Shown one piece after another: positions 37,701-46,333 of a stretch of DNA of 64,000 nucleotides. A program made the translations under genes and the position numbers. Source of the DNA: Candidatus Bipolaricaulota bacterium (lineage in GTDB: Bacteria; Bipolaricaulota; Bipolaricaulia; Bipolaricaulales; Bipolaricaulaceae); NCBI GenBank assembly GCA_014360995.1, contig JACIWL010000005.1, forward strand, positions 1 through 64,000, read 5' to 3'. The notes beneath the pieces were generated by a model. It was not told where the DNA came from. It was given only the letters and a program-made list of their open reading frames with translations, and did no database searches. Positions within the stretch are counted from its first letter, which is position 1. Each line of letters begins with the position of its first letter.

Positions 37701-38002
37701 AGGTGGTGCGGTTCTTCGTGGAGCCGGGGCAGAGGCCCATCAGGGCTGGAGCCACGGTGGTGGACCGCACCGGCACCGTCGTGGGCACGGTCACAAGCTG
37801 CGTGGTATTGGATGGGGGCCAGGTGGGGATGGCCTTGGTCCCCCGGGAACTGGCCAAAGTTGATACCCCGTTGGGCTTTGTAGTGAGCCCAGGCTCTGGG
37901 GGAGAGGTGCGGGAAGGCGCCCGCCTTCCTCTCATCGTTTGGGGGAAAGTGGTTCCCCGGTTTTTGCGGCGGGAGGCCTTGCCCGCCCCGGGCGAAGAAT
38001 GA
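34799..38002 (+). CDS. serine hydroxymethyltransferase-aminomethyltransferase (GlyA-GcvT) fusion, 1067 aa
   Basis: N-term SHMT (VQPLSG-like NIQPLSGAAAN, FTTHKTLCGPRGA); C-term GcvT (MAPFAGYEMPLWY, NAANELKDWDW, ARTGYTGEALGYEL, GLAARDSLRTEAGLPLYGHEL). Confidence 0.93.
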   Translation: MEGKLWELSLAEIDRVVAELAKAEERRQREKIILIPSESLTPLAVREALGSAFTSIYAEGYPREESLRFPEARIADLAEQLSYYRRYSDRRFYKGVELADVLEALACRRCAECFATPDVPPEAIFVNIQPLSGAAANLAIYEALLKPGDTLMAMDLSQGGHLSHGSPFHVSGRRYRIVTYGVNPKTERLDYDEIAEIAKRERPKMIVAGYTSYPWAPDWKAFREIASSCGAFLFADIAHTAGMAIAGAYPTPVGYADVVMFTTHKTLCGPRGAVILSFDPEIAARIDQAVFPGAQGGPHVNKFAGIAVAFAIAKTPEFRSLMFKIVENAKTLAAFLEREGLRLCYGGTNTHLLVLDLRAIATKNGNPLMGEIAARVLDLAGIVANKNTIPGDTSAADARGIRYGTPWVTQRGMGEREMREIAEITRLVLTEIRPFFYHGVRGPLPRGKIPLPVLREAQERVRAILTRFGVESESPVKVGARNPNGARVLVVRGGRADHLLHEASTAHILGLNEGEAVRALFLKPEGDVLSEAVIGKLPDDELGRPRFVVAVPEKHGEKVKEWLSALSDGYVIFDQGDIYRKVQGPAVVEEFHGTAKFSLDGTELHIAEEKASVTFLGLEGPAEKLVQKHPELFALNKAYFVGGEALRGEARRTPYMPKSPERPLQTTPLTPWHRETGARMAPFAGYEMPLWYSSALEEHQAVRKHAGLFDLGHMGIFEVSGRYAESFLNLVTTNYAGWLHPGQSQYGFLLDPEGQVIDDLIVYRAAKDRFILIVNAANELKDWDWLCAVNEGRALLDPKRPWVEPDGPVVLRNLKEEADGLVDLALQGPASRDILLSLLPKRARSMLLALRRTEFCELSVLGVPLLCARTGYTGEALGYELLVPKSEAQKVWEALLSAGKAKGLVPCGLAARDSLRTEAGLPLYGHELAGPHNILPHEAGFAPYVKLHKAFFVGREAYLEALSHWKREVVRFFVEPGQRPIRAGATVVDRTGTVVGTVTSCVVLDGGQVGMALVPRELAKVDTPLGFVVSPGSGGEVREGARLPLIVWGKVVPRFLRREALPAPGEE

Positions 38003-38003
38003 G

Positions 38004-40397
38004 CTACTCCTCTTCCTCGTTTTCCTCCACGCGCTTTCGGATTTCCTCGAGCTTCTTTTGCACGAGGAAAAAGAGGGAGCCTTCGGGGTAATCCCCATTT
38101 TCGTTGGCTTGGCCCGCCGGCATTCCAGAAAGGATCTCCACCACTTCCTCCACGGTGTCGCAGGCCCATACGTGGAATTTGCCCTGGGCCACGGCCTCCA
38201 CCACTTCCTCGGGAAGCATGAGCTCATCCGCGTTTCGCCGGGGGATGACCACCCCTTGTTCCCCGTTTAGCCCAAGTTCCTTACACACGAGATAATGTCC
38301 GTAGATCTTCTCGTTGATCCCGCCCACGGGCTGGAGGTTGCCCTTTTGGTCGATGGCCCCGGTCACCGCGATTCCCTGCTTTAAGGGGACCCCGGAAAGG
38401 GCGGAAAGGAGGGCGCAGAGCTCCGCGGCGGAGGCGGAGTCGCCCTCAATCCCGGAATAGGCTTGCTCCATGGCCAAATTGGCGGAAAAGGTCAAAGGTG
38501 CCTTGACGGCAAATTTCTCCCCGAAATAGGACTTAAGGATCATCACCCCTTTTGTGTGGATTTTTCCGCCCAATTCGGCCTCGCGTTCAATGTCCACCAC
38601 TCCGGATTTGCCGGCAAAGACGGTAGCTGTAACCCGCTGGGGGCGGCCGAAGGCGAAATCCCCCAAATCCACCACCGCAAGGCCATTCACCTGCCCCACC
38701 GCTTTCCCCTCAAGCTGAACTAAGATCTTCCCCCGCTTGATCCACTCCCGGACCTTCTCCGCAAACAGAGATTGCCGGCTTTTCCCCTTCTCGATGGCCA
38801 AGCGCACATGCTCGGCCTGCACCACCCCAAAACCTTCCTGGCGGGCCCAAAAGCTCGCCTCCTCCACGAGGGCGGTGAGGGCGAAAAACCGCGTGGAGAG
38901 CTTCCTTTGGTCGCCGGCAAGCTCTGCAGCATATTCCACTACTCTAGCAACCGCTGCGGGGGAAAACGGGAGCACTTCGGGATTCTCGAGCTCCCGCGCC
39001 CGGATGAAGCGGGCGATGGCCCAGGCCGCCTCCTCAGTCCAGGGCATCTCCGTATCGAAGTCCGCACGGATTGTGAACAGCTTGCGGAAATCCTCGTCGT
39101 AAAAGTAAAGGAGGTAGTAAAGCCAAAGGGGACCGATGAGGATCACCTTCACCGAAAGGGGCACGGGCTCGGGCTTAAGGCCCTCGGTGGAGGCATAGCC
39201 CAGCATCTGGGCCGGGTCCTCCACCCTGATCTCCCCGCTTTTTAGCGCGATCTTCAGGGCGTCCCAGGAGAGGGGGAAGCGCAAGAGGTTCAGGGCGGAA
39301 AGGACAAGATAGCCGCCATTCGCGCGGTGCAGGGCGCCCGGGCGGATTTGGGTGAAGTCGGTGGTCACAATGCCAAACTGTACGCGGCGCTCGATGGTCC
39401 CAAATAGGTTTATATAAGTGGCGTTTTCCTCCACCACCACCGGCGCCCCTTCCGTACCAGAACGGTCCACAAGGAGGTTCACCCGGTACCGCAAATATCG
39501 ATCGGGCTCGGGAACGGGAATGGGGATTTGGGGCTTTCCTTTTCCGGAAATGAGGGTCTCTACGTTCGTGACGATGTCCGTTTCCACCGCTTCCAGGAAT
39601 TCCAGAACCCGCGGGATCTGGGCGTATTTAGCGCGCAATTGGGCCAGCCGCGGTCCAATAAGAAAGCGCACGGCCTCTTGAGTGAGCCGCCTTTGCTGCT
39701 CTTGCCAGGATTCCTCTAGCTCCCCTAGCTCCCGGAAGGCCTCGCGGACAAGTTCCTGAATCTCCCCTTGCCTCCGCAGAATCTCCGCGCGCTCTCCTTC
39801 GGGAAGGGCCTGGAATTCCTCGTGGGAATATGGCGAACCATCGGGCTTGAGGGGGATGGTGTTGATGCCAAAGGGGGTGCGCTGGAGGGTGAAGCCCAAA
39901 GTGCGCGCTTTTCCCTCGAGCTTTCGGAAGATCTCCTCGCGGCGGGCCTCGAAGGCCTCGCGCTCCCGCCTTGCCCGCACCTTTATTTCCTCGGACTCCA
40001 TCACCCGAGGAAGTTCCCGGTCCAGAAAGTCCAGGAACCGATCCATATCTTCTTTGAGCTCCCGCCCTTTCCCTGGGGGAAGGAGGAGATAGCGGGGCAT
40101 ATGGGGGATGGAAAAGTTGTGGACGTAACAGATGTCCGGCGGGACGGGCTGGCGGCGGGAAAGGTCTTGCAGGAATTGGGTCACGGCCGAGGTTTTTCCC
40201 AAACCCGGTTCCCCGGCGACGTACACGTTATAGCGGCGCTTTGGCCCCTTTAGGCTCAAGCCCACGCGCAACGCCTCAAGGGCCCGCTCCTGGCCGATGA
40301 TCCCAGAGAGGGGCTCCAGCTCCGCGGTGGAAGAGAAATTGAAAACGCCCGGATCAAAACGGCGCCGAAGCTTTTCCGGGGTTAGACGCTCGATCAC
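38004..40397 (-). CDS. Lon-like (LonB-type) ATP-dependent protease, GTG start
   Basis: VAGEPGLGKTSAV Walker A; EGDSASAAELCALLSALSGVPLKQGIAVTGAIDQKGNLQPVGGINEKIYG Ser-Lys protease domain. Confidence 0.92.
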   Translation of the reverse strand: MIERLTPEKLRRRFDPGVFNFSSTAELEPLSGIIGQERALEALRVGLSLKGPKRRYNVYVAGEPGLGKTSAVTQFLQDLSRRQPVPPDICYVHNFSIPHMPRYLLLPPGKGRELKEDMDRFLDFLDRELPRVMESEEIKVRARREREAFEARREEIFRKLEGKARTLGFTLQRTPFGINTIPLKPDGSPYSHEEFQALPEGERAEILRRQGEIQELVREAFRELGELEESWQEQQRRLTQEAVRFLIGPRLAQLRAKYAQIPRVLEFLEAVETDIVTNVETLISGKGKPQIPIPVPEPDRYLRYRVNLLVDRSGTEGAPVVVEENATYINLFGTIERRVQFGIVTTDFTQIRPGALHRANGGYLVLSALNLLRFPLSWDALKIALKSGEIRVEDPAQMLGYASTEGLKPEPVPLSVKVILIGPLWLYYLLYFYDEDFRKLFTIRADFDTEMPWTEEAAWAIARFIRARELENPEVLPFSPAAVARVVEYAAELAGDQRKLSTRFFALTALVEEASFWARQEGFGVVQAEHVRLAIEKGKSRQSLFAEKVREWIKRGKILVQLEGKAVGQVNGLAVVDLGDFAFGRPQRVTATVFAGKSGVVDIEREAELGGKIHTKGVMILKSYFGEKFAVKAPLTFSANLAMEQAYSGIEGDSASAAELCALLSALSGVPLKQGIAVTGAIDQKGNLQPVGGINEKIYGHYLVCKELGLNGEQGVVIPRRNADELMLPEEVVEAVAQGKFHVWACDTVEEVVEILSGMPAGQANENGDYPEGSLFFLVQKKLEEIRKRVEENEEEE

Positions 40398-40434
40398 CGT
40401 TAGGTATCATAACAAAGATGAGGCTCTTTGTCAG
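40382..40434. promoter_or_regulatory. overlapping divergent promoters (lonB - / PLD +)
   Basis: Plus TTAGAC(40382)-17-TATCAT(40405-40410); minus CTGACA(40434)-17-TATGAT(40411-40406). Confidence 0.65.
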
Positions 40435-41473
40435 CTTTTTCGCGCTCCTTTTTGGGGCGTTGGGAGCCTGGGCGTTCCCTGTCCTTCCCCTTTGGTCTAC
40501 TCCGGAAAATCCCGCATATTTAAACCAAGTTCCCCAGATCATCCTCTCCGCAAAAGAGGAGGTCCTGGTGGCCCTCTCCGACATCCGGGCCTATACAGAT
40601 GGGACCACAAATCCCCTCCTTTCTGCCTTGAGCGAAGTGGCCAAGAAGGAAGGCAAAGTTTACGTCCTAATGGAGAGCTCCACCCGCCCACTCGCTTCGG
40701 AACAGGAGGCCGCTTTGTCCCGGCTTCGCGCGGCCGGGGCAAATGTCAAAGAAGACTCACCGGAGATCACATTGCACACGAAGTTCTTGGTGATAGATCG
40801 CCGCGTTGTGGTTGTGGGCTCTACCCACTGGACCAAGACCGCTTTGACCGGAAGCATCCAAGTGGACCTCGTTTTGGAAGAACCGGCGGTGGCCGCCTTA
40901 TTCCGCCAATTCTTCTTTTACCTTTGGGAGGGAAAGGTGGACACGAAGACCCAGCTTCCTTCCCGCCCCTGGCCAGAGCCGGCCCTCATCCCCCTTTTGG
41001 ACTTCCCCGACTCCAAAGCGAATTTCACCGCCCTCCACCATCTTCTTGGGCAGGCGCAAAGGGAGGTATCCCTTTTGCTCTACGAACTTGCCTTTTACCC
41101 CGCCTATTCCGATAGCCCTTCCACCCTTCTTCTTCAGGCCCTAGTGGAGGCCGCAAGAAGAGGGATAAAGGTGCGGGTCCTCCTCGAAAGTGGCGAAAGG
41201 GATACGAGGCTCGCGGAGACCAATAAATTGGGCGCGGCCTGGCTTTCTGCCTATGGGATAGAGGTGCGGTTTGATTCCCCGCAAACCATTATGCACGCAA
41301 AGTGCTTAATTGTGGATGGGTGCCACGTTTGGGTGTCCTCGGCCAACTGGAACTACTATTCTTTGGCGAAAAACGTGGAAGGGGGCGTCCTCATTTTGGG
41401 CGCCCCGGAGCTTGCCAATCCTCTGGGAGCCTATTTTCTGAACCTCTGGGAAGTGTGCGTTCCCTTGCGCTAG
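40418..41473 (+). CDS. secreted phospholipase D-like protein with two HKD-like motifs
   Basis: Signal peptide; HTKFLVIDRRVVVVGSTHWT and HAKCLIVDGCHVWVSSANWN. Confidence 0.85.
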   Translation: MRLFVSFFALLFGALGAWAFPVLPLWSTPENPAYLNQVPQIILSAKEEVLVALSDIRAYTDGTTNPLLSALSEVAKKEGKVYVLMESSTRPLASEQEAALSRLRAAGANVKEDSPEITLHTKFLVIDRRVVVVGSTHWTKTALTGSIQVDLVLEEPAVAALFRQFFFYLWEGKVDTKTQLPSRPWPEPALIPLLDFPDSKANFTALHHLLGQAQREVSLLLYELAFYPAYSDSPSTLLLQALVEAARRGIKVRVLLESGERDTRLAETNKLGAAWLSAYGIEVRFDSPQTIMHAKCLIVDGCHVWVSSANWNYYSLAKNVEGGVLILGAPELANPLGAYFLNLWEVCVPLR

Positions 41474-42120
41474 GGATGGATAACCCCCGCGATGGGGATT
41501 TCTACGCGTCTCCCCTCCACATAGGCGCTCACCATGCCGGCGAACTGAAAAGTCGCTCCGGCTGGGGGAGAGAGGCGATAGGTGAAGGTCAGGGTTTGGC
41601 CGGGGTCGAGGATTACGGGCCAGACCACTTCCAATTTCTCCGCCCGGCGCCAAAAAGCCCCGCCATCGGCCACCACCTCCACCGCAAAGCCAGCGGGAAT
41701 GTCCTCCACAAATCCTGGAGCGATGAGGGTGGTCTTGCCGCCCACGGTTATCGTGACGAGGTAGCTCGTGCCCTCGGAGAGAACTAGGCGCGCCGCCCCC
41801 AAGCGCCGATCAGAAACGAGGGCAAGGGCCGATTGGGCAAGGGTTTTCCCATCCCTCGCCACCTCGACCCTTACCAACTTCATTCCCTCGGAGACACTGA
41901 GTGTGACCTGGGGTTCAGCGGTGGTGTGCTCAAAAATGCCGTCGCCGTCCAAATCCCAGCGAAACGTCGCCCCAACGGGGGCTCCGCGCACAAAAAGGCT
42001 CACCGTGGTTCCGGGATCGGGGGTGAAGGTTGAAGCCTCCAAAGTTATCCCTGAACCGAAGACGCCCCCACCAAACAAGATTCCAACGACCACCAAAAAG
42101 AACACCTTAAATTTTCGCAT
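41470..42120 (-). CDS. secreted Ig/PKD-like protein
   Basis: Signal peptide; ATFRWDLDGDGIFEHTTAEPQVTLS; DIPAGFAVEVV...LDPGQTLTFTY. Confidence 0.65.
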   Translation of the reverse strand: MRKFKVFFLVVVGILFGGGVFGSGITLEASTFTPDPGTTVSLFVRGAPVGATFRWDLDGDGIFEHTTAEPQVTLSVSEGMKLVRVEVARDGKTLAQSALALVSDRRLGAARLVLSEGTSYLVTITVGGKTTLIAPGFVEDIPAGFAVEVVADGGAFWRRAEKLEVVWPVILDPGQTLTFTYRLSPPAGATFQFAGMVSAYVEGRRVEIPIAGVIHP

Positions 42121-42193
42121 CTCCTCCTCCTTTAACCAAGGGGAAAGGCGGCGGGAAAAACCCCGCCGCCTGAGGAAGATCAGCCCCCAAAGA

Positions 42194-44395
42194 TCACCGA
42201 CCACCACAGATGGACGGCGGCTGCCCCGGCAAGGGCTCGCAGATCGGTGTCCCTGTGAGCCAGTAGGCGATGATGGTCTTGATCATTTCAAAGTCCACAA
42301 CTCCCGGGTCGCAGGTCCGCGGCACCCGGCTTCCCTCTAGCCAGAAGGCGATGGCCCGCTGGACCTGGGGGAGCGTGATCTTGTCGGAAAGGCTGAGGTC
42401 GATGGTGTCCCGGGCTACGTCCCATTTGGCGATGGCGGCAAGAACGCTGAGGCAATCGGAAAGCTCGACCTTGCTCTGGCCAGTCACGTCTATTTCTATG
42501 CACGGATGCCCCGTGTCCACCCGGCCCACGATGGTCTGGAAGTCGCGCACTGGGCAAGGCCCAGGCAAAGGCTTCTGCACCTGGATGTTCGGGGGAACGG
42601 TGACCTCGTAGATGATGGTCTTGGGCCGGCCGGGCTTGAGGATGTCGAGGAGGACCCACTGATTAGCTCCGGGTTTGTAGATGAACCCATCGTTTTGTAT
42701 GGGGGTCACGCGCCAACCTACGGGCAAGTTCTCCTCAAGGCCCACGCCAATGACGTCGCGGTCCGTCTCGATCTCCACCTTCACCGTGAACTTGTTGCCA
42801 AGGGCGTTGCCCATGCTGTCGTAGAACCCGATCACCACGGCTTCACAGGGGATAGGGTAAAGGATGGTCCGCCGGGCCTTCACGTTCGCCGAAGGATAGG
42901 GAGGCAGTGGCTCGTCTACCGGGGTGCAGGAATAAGCGTAGGCGGCGATGAGTTTTATCTTCTCCAAATCAAGCCGCTCGCCACAGGTGCCGGGAACGGG
43001 CTGATCCGCGCGCCAAAGCTCTCCTGCCCGATTCAGCTGGTCCACGGTGATCAGCTCGGAAAGGCGGAGATCAAGGCGATCTTGATCCCCAGGCTTCTCG
43101 GGCGGGATGAGGTGGGCCACGGCTTCCAAAATGGGGAGGCAAGTGTCCACGATCACGCACGTCTCGCCCTCCACCTCCAAGACGAGGTCGGGAACCTTAG
43201 CCTGGAGCAGCCCGGTTATGCAGAACTCCTGGGGGAGGCGCACGGAGGCAAGCTGATCGGCAGTAGGGACTTTGAGATCGTAGACGATGACCCGCTCCGT
43301 TCCCGCGCGGATGGTGTCCATGAACACCCACTGCACGTGTGGTCGGTTGAAGATGGCCCCAGCGTTCTGGATGGGGATCACTTCCCAGTTCACCGGCGGA
43401 TCTTCATCCAGGCCCACACCCACCAAGTCTTGATCGGTCTTGATCGTCACCGTAACGCGGAAGATGGAGCCCGGGGTGGCGTAGGTGGTGGAGATCTCCC
43501 GGGTCACCCGCACGGTGATGGGCGAAACATAGAGAGGATAGGTGATGGAGGATGTAAGGCCGGTGTCATCCACCACGGTGAGGCCCACGGTGAAGGTGCC
43601 TCCGCTGAGGTAGGTATAGCGGAGCTTGGGCTCAGTGGTGGTGTAGTCGACCTTGCCATCGCCATCGATGTCCCAACGGTACTCCTTTATCGTTCCGTCG
43701 GGGTCGTAGCTTCCGGAGGCATCGAACAGGACCTCTTGGCGGGCCCGCGGCGCGGCCGGGCTCACCACGAGTCTCGCCACCGGCGGTTGGTTCCGCATTC
43801 CCTTTATCTCAATGGGATCGAGGGTGTTGAGCTCAACCCACTTGGGGTTGTTGATGTCTCCGTATTTGAACACGATGCGCTGAATCCCCATCAAGGCCTC
43901 GGGGACAACGGTGAGATGGAACTCCTCCCCCAGTGGGCCGAAAACGCCGCCGTCGGTGCGGCCGTCGCCCCACACCCAGTAGACCGAATAGTCTCCGTTT
44001 GTGCGGGTATACGTATCGCTGAGCTCAGCGAAAAGGGGGAAGTAGAAGGCATCGTCCTTCAAGATGAAATCCGCACCGATGGGGATGTTTTTGATGGTGA
44101 ACCGGGCATTCCCACCCGTCCCGGCCTCGGCCTTGCCCAGGATGAAAAAGAGGAAAAGCTGACCGGCCGGCTCGCGGTAGAGGAAGAGCACGGCGGTATT
44201 CGCTTCGCCCGAGGGGTTGCGGCTCCGCGATTGCCCTGAGTCATAGTCGTAAAAATCCTGGGCGGTTTTGGTGCCGGAGAACGGGACCACAGAAACCTTG
44301 GTGGCCCCTTGGATGACCTCGAAGTACCCCTGCGCAAAAAGGGGCAAGGTCAATCCCAGGACCACCGCCACGATAAGGCTGATCTTCCTCATCAT
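42194..44395 (-). CDS. secreted PKD-domain protein with duplicated ~210-aa module
   Basis: Signal peptide; DASGSYDPDGTIKEYRWDIDGDGKVDYTTTEPKLRYTY PKD domain; two GVGL-E..PV.W.V.PIQN...TC...IK.I.AY modules. Confidence 0.8.
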   Translation of the reverse strand: MMRKISLIVAVVLGLTLPLFAQGYFEVIQGATKVSVVPFSGTKTAQDFYDYDSGQSRSRNPSGEANTAVLFLYREPAGQLFLFFILGKAEAGTGGNARFTIKNIPIGADFILKDDAFYFPLFAELSDTYTRTNGDYSVYWVWGDGRTDGGVFGPLGEEFHLTVVPEALMGIQRIVFKYGDINNPKWVELNTLDPIEIKGMRNQPPVARLVVSPAAPRARQEVLFDASGSYDPDGTIKEYRWDIDGDGKVDYTTTEPKLRYTYLSGGTFTVGLTVVDDTGLTSSITYPLYVSPITVRVTREISTTYATPGSIFRVTVTIKTDQDLVGVGLDEDPPVNWEVIPIQNAGAIFNRPHVQWVFMDTIRAGTERVIVYDLKVPTADQLASVRLPQEFCITGLLQAKVPDLVLEVEGETCVIVDTCLPILEAVAHLIPPEKPGDQDRLDLRLSELITVDQLNRAGELWRADQPVPGTCGERLDLEKIKLIAAYAYSCTPVDEPLPPYPSANVKARRTILYPIPCEAVVIGFYDSMGNALGNKFTVKVEIETDRDVIGVGLEENLPVGWRVTPIQNDGFIYKPGANQWVLLDILKPGRPKTIIYEVTVPPNIQVQKPLPGPCPVRDFQTIVGRVDTGHPCIEIDVTGQSKVELSDCLSVLAAIAKWDVARDTIDLSLSDKITLPQVQRAIAFWLEGSRVPRTCDPGVVDFEMIKTIIAYWLTGTPICEPLPGQPPSICGGR

Positions 44396-44564
44396 CCCTC
44401 CCTCCTTGATGCCCATGGAAACTATATTGGGCATAAACGGTGGTGAAACCCTTTCACCTCCGCTAGGCCAAAGGGTATACGGGCGAAAAGACTTGGGCGA
44501 AGACCATGGAGGTCACCCCGGCCACCCTTTGTCCCCGGCCGAGGTGACCTCCGTCCGTTTTGGG

Positions 44565-45044
44565 CTAGAGGGCGAGGGGGATGGGGTTTTGGGCCTGATG
44601 GGGGTGATCAGGCCCGGGGTAGATCTTGAGCTTGCGCAACATCCGCCGACCAAGCTCGTTTTTGGGAAGCATCCGCCGCACCGCGAGCTTCAGCGGAAGC
44701 TCCGGGTTTTTCGCCAAAAGCTCGTAGTACTTGAACTCTTGCAGGTTTCCGATGTACCCGGAGTGGCGGTAGTAAGTTTTCTGCTCCCACTTGTTCCCAG
44801 TGAGCTTGATCTTTTCGGCGTTCACCACGATCACATAATCACCCACGTCAAAATGCGGCGTGTACGTGGGCTTGTGCTTCCCTTGGAGGATTTTGGCAAT
44901 CTTTGAGGCCAAACGCCCCAAGGGCTGACCTGTGGCGTCCACCACATACCAGCGCCGCTCAAAGGTGATCCCGGCGTCCTCCTTTTTGGCCATGTACGTC
45001 CTTTGCTTTTTCAGCATGGGCTTTGGCAGAGGAGATTTCGGCAT
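44565..45044 (-). CDS. rplM: 50S ribosomal protein L13
   Basis: [50 protein letters not shown]. Confidence 0.95.
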   Translation of the reverse strand: MPKSPLPKPMLKKQRTYMAKKEDAGITFERRWYVVDATGQPLGRLASKIAKILQGKHKPTYTPHFDVGDYVIVVNAEKIKLTGNKWEQKTYYRHSGYIGNLQEFKYYELLAKNPELPLKLAVRRMLPKNELGRRMLRKLKIYPGPDHPHQAQNPIPLAL

Positions 45045-45088
45045 GTCCGCCTCCTTCTCGCAAAAGTATAGGGAAGATTTGGGTTTTC

Positions 45089-46333
45089 TCAACTCCAAAA
45101 CTCCTCCCGCACGATGAGGGCTTCGGCCTCCCGCCCAGTGCCGATAAGAGAAACCGGCACACCCAACGCCTCTTCCACAAAACGCACGTAAGCCTTGGCC
45201 TCCTTAGGAAGCTTTTCAAAATCCCGGAGGCCGGAAATGTCCTCCCTCCAGCCGGGCAAAACTTCGTAGATTGGCACCACGCGGGCCAGTTCCCAGGTGG
45301 ACGGGAAGTCTTCCACCCTCCGCCTACCTAGCCTATAAGCCACGGCCACGCGGATCTCCGGGAATCCCGAAAGGACATCAAGCTTGGTGAGGGCGAGGTG
45401 GGTGAACCCGTTGATCCTTTGGGCGTATCGCAGGGCCACGAGATCCAGCCAACCGCAGCGGCGGGGCCTTCCGGTGGTGGCGCCGTATTCGCGGCCAGCT
45501 TCCCGTAGTCTCTTCCCAAGCTCGGTGTGATCCTCCGTGGGGAAGGGGCCAGCTCCCACCCGCGTGGTATAGGCCTTGGCCACGCCCACCACCGCCGAAA
45601 ACTCCGGCCAAACCCCGGTCCCCCAGGGGATGCCGTGCACGGTGGTCGGAGAGGAGGTCACGTAGGGGTATGTCCCGAAATCCACGTCCAGAAGGGTCCC
45701 TTGCGCCCCTTCAAAAACCACCGTCTTCCCGTGGGAAATGGCCTCGGAAATCAGGGCTTGGGCATCGCCCGCGCATTTTTCAAATTCGTCGCGAAAGCGG
45801 AGGAGGTCGGAAAGGACTTTTTCGGGATCAAAGCCGCCGAAGGCCTCGTGCTCGGCGCGGAGCTTTTCTTGGAGGTACTCCAGGTTAAAAAGGTCCAAAA
45901 ACCTAAGCCCGCGCCGGGCCACCCGATCCATATAGGCTGGGCCAATCCCCTTCCGCGTCGTGCCGAGCTTTGCCGCCGCCCCTTCCCTCTCCTCCCGGAT
46001 TCGGTGGGAGGGCAAGATCAGGTGTATTCGCTCGGAGAGAAAAATTTGGGGCTTGGGCCGCCCCTGAGTCCGAAGGCTCTCAAGTTCCTCCCAAAGAGCC
46101 CAAGGGTCGAGGACCATTCCGTGGGCCAGGACCCCTAGACAATGGGGATGGAGGGCGCCTGCCGGAACCTGATGAAGCCTGGCTTCCCCGTACTGGTCCA
46201 CTACCGTATGGCCGGCATTGGGGCCGCCGTTGAAGCGCACGCAAAGATCGGCATTTCGGGAAAGAAAGTGCACGATTTTTCCCTTGGCCTCATCGCCCCA
46301 CTGCGCCCCGATCACCGCCACCGCCGGAGCCAC
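45089..46333 (-). CDS. purA: adenylosuccinate synthetase
   Basis: [42 protein letters not shown]. Confidence 0.95.
   Translation of the reverse strand: MAPAVAVIGAQWGDEAKGKIVHFLSRNADLCVRFNGGPNAGHTVVDQYGEARLHQVPAGALHPHCLGVLAHGMVLDPWALWEELESLRTQGRPKPQIFLSERIHLILPSHRIREEREGAAAKLGTTRKGIGPAYMDRVARRGLRFLDLFNLEYLQEKLRAEHEAFGGFDPEKVLSDLLRFRDEFEKCAGDAQALISEAISHGKTVVFEGAQGTLLDVDFGTYPYVTSSPTTVHGIPWGTGVWPEFSAVVGVAKAYTTRVGAGPFPTEDHTELGKRLREAGREYGATTGRPRRCGWLDLVALRYAQRINGFTHLALTKLDVLSGFPEIRVAVAYRLGRRRVEDFPSTWELARVVPIYEVLPGWREDISGLRDFEKLPKEAKAYVRFVEEALGVPVSLIGTGREAEALIVREEFWS

Noticed and set aside
42506-44239. 577-aa plus-strand ORF
   Set aside because: Fully antisense to the well-supported secreted PKD gene; low-complexity His/Gly/Asp-rich composition typical of GC-rich antisense frames
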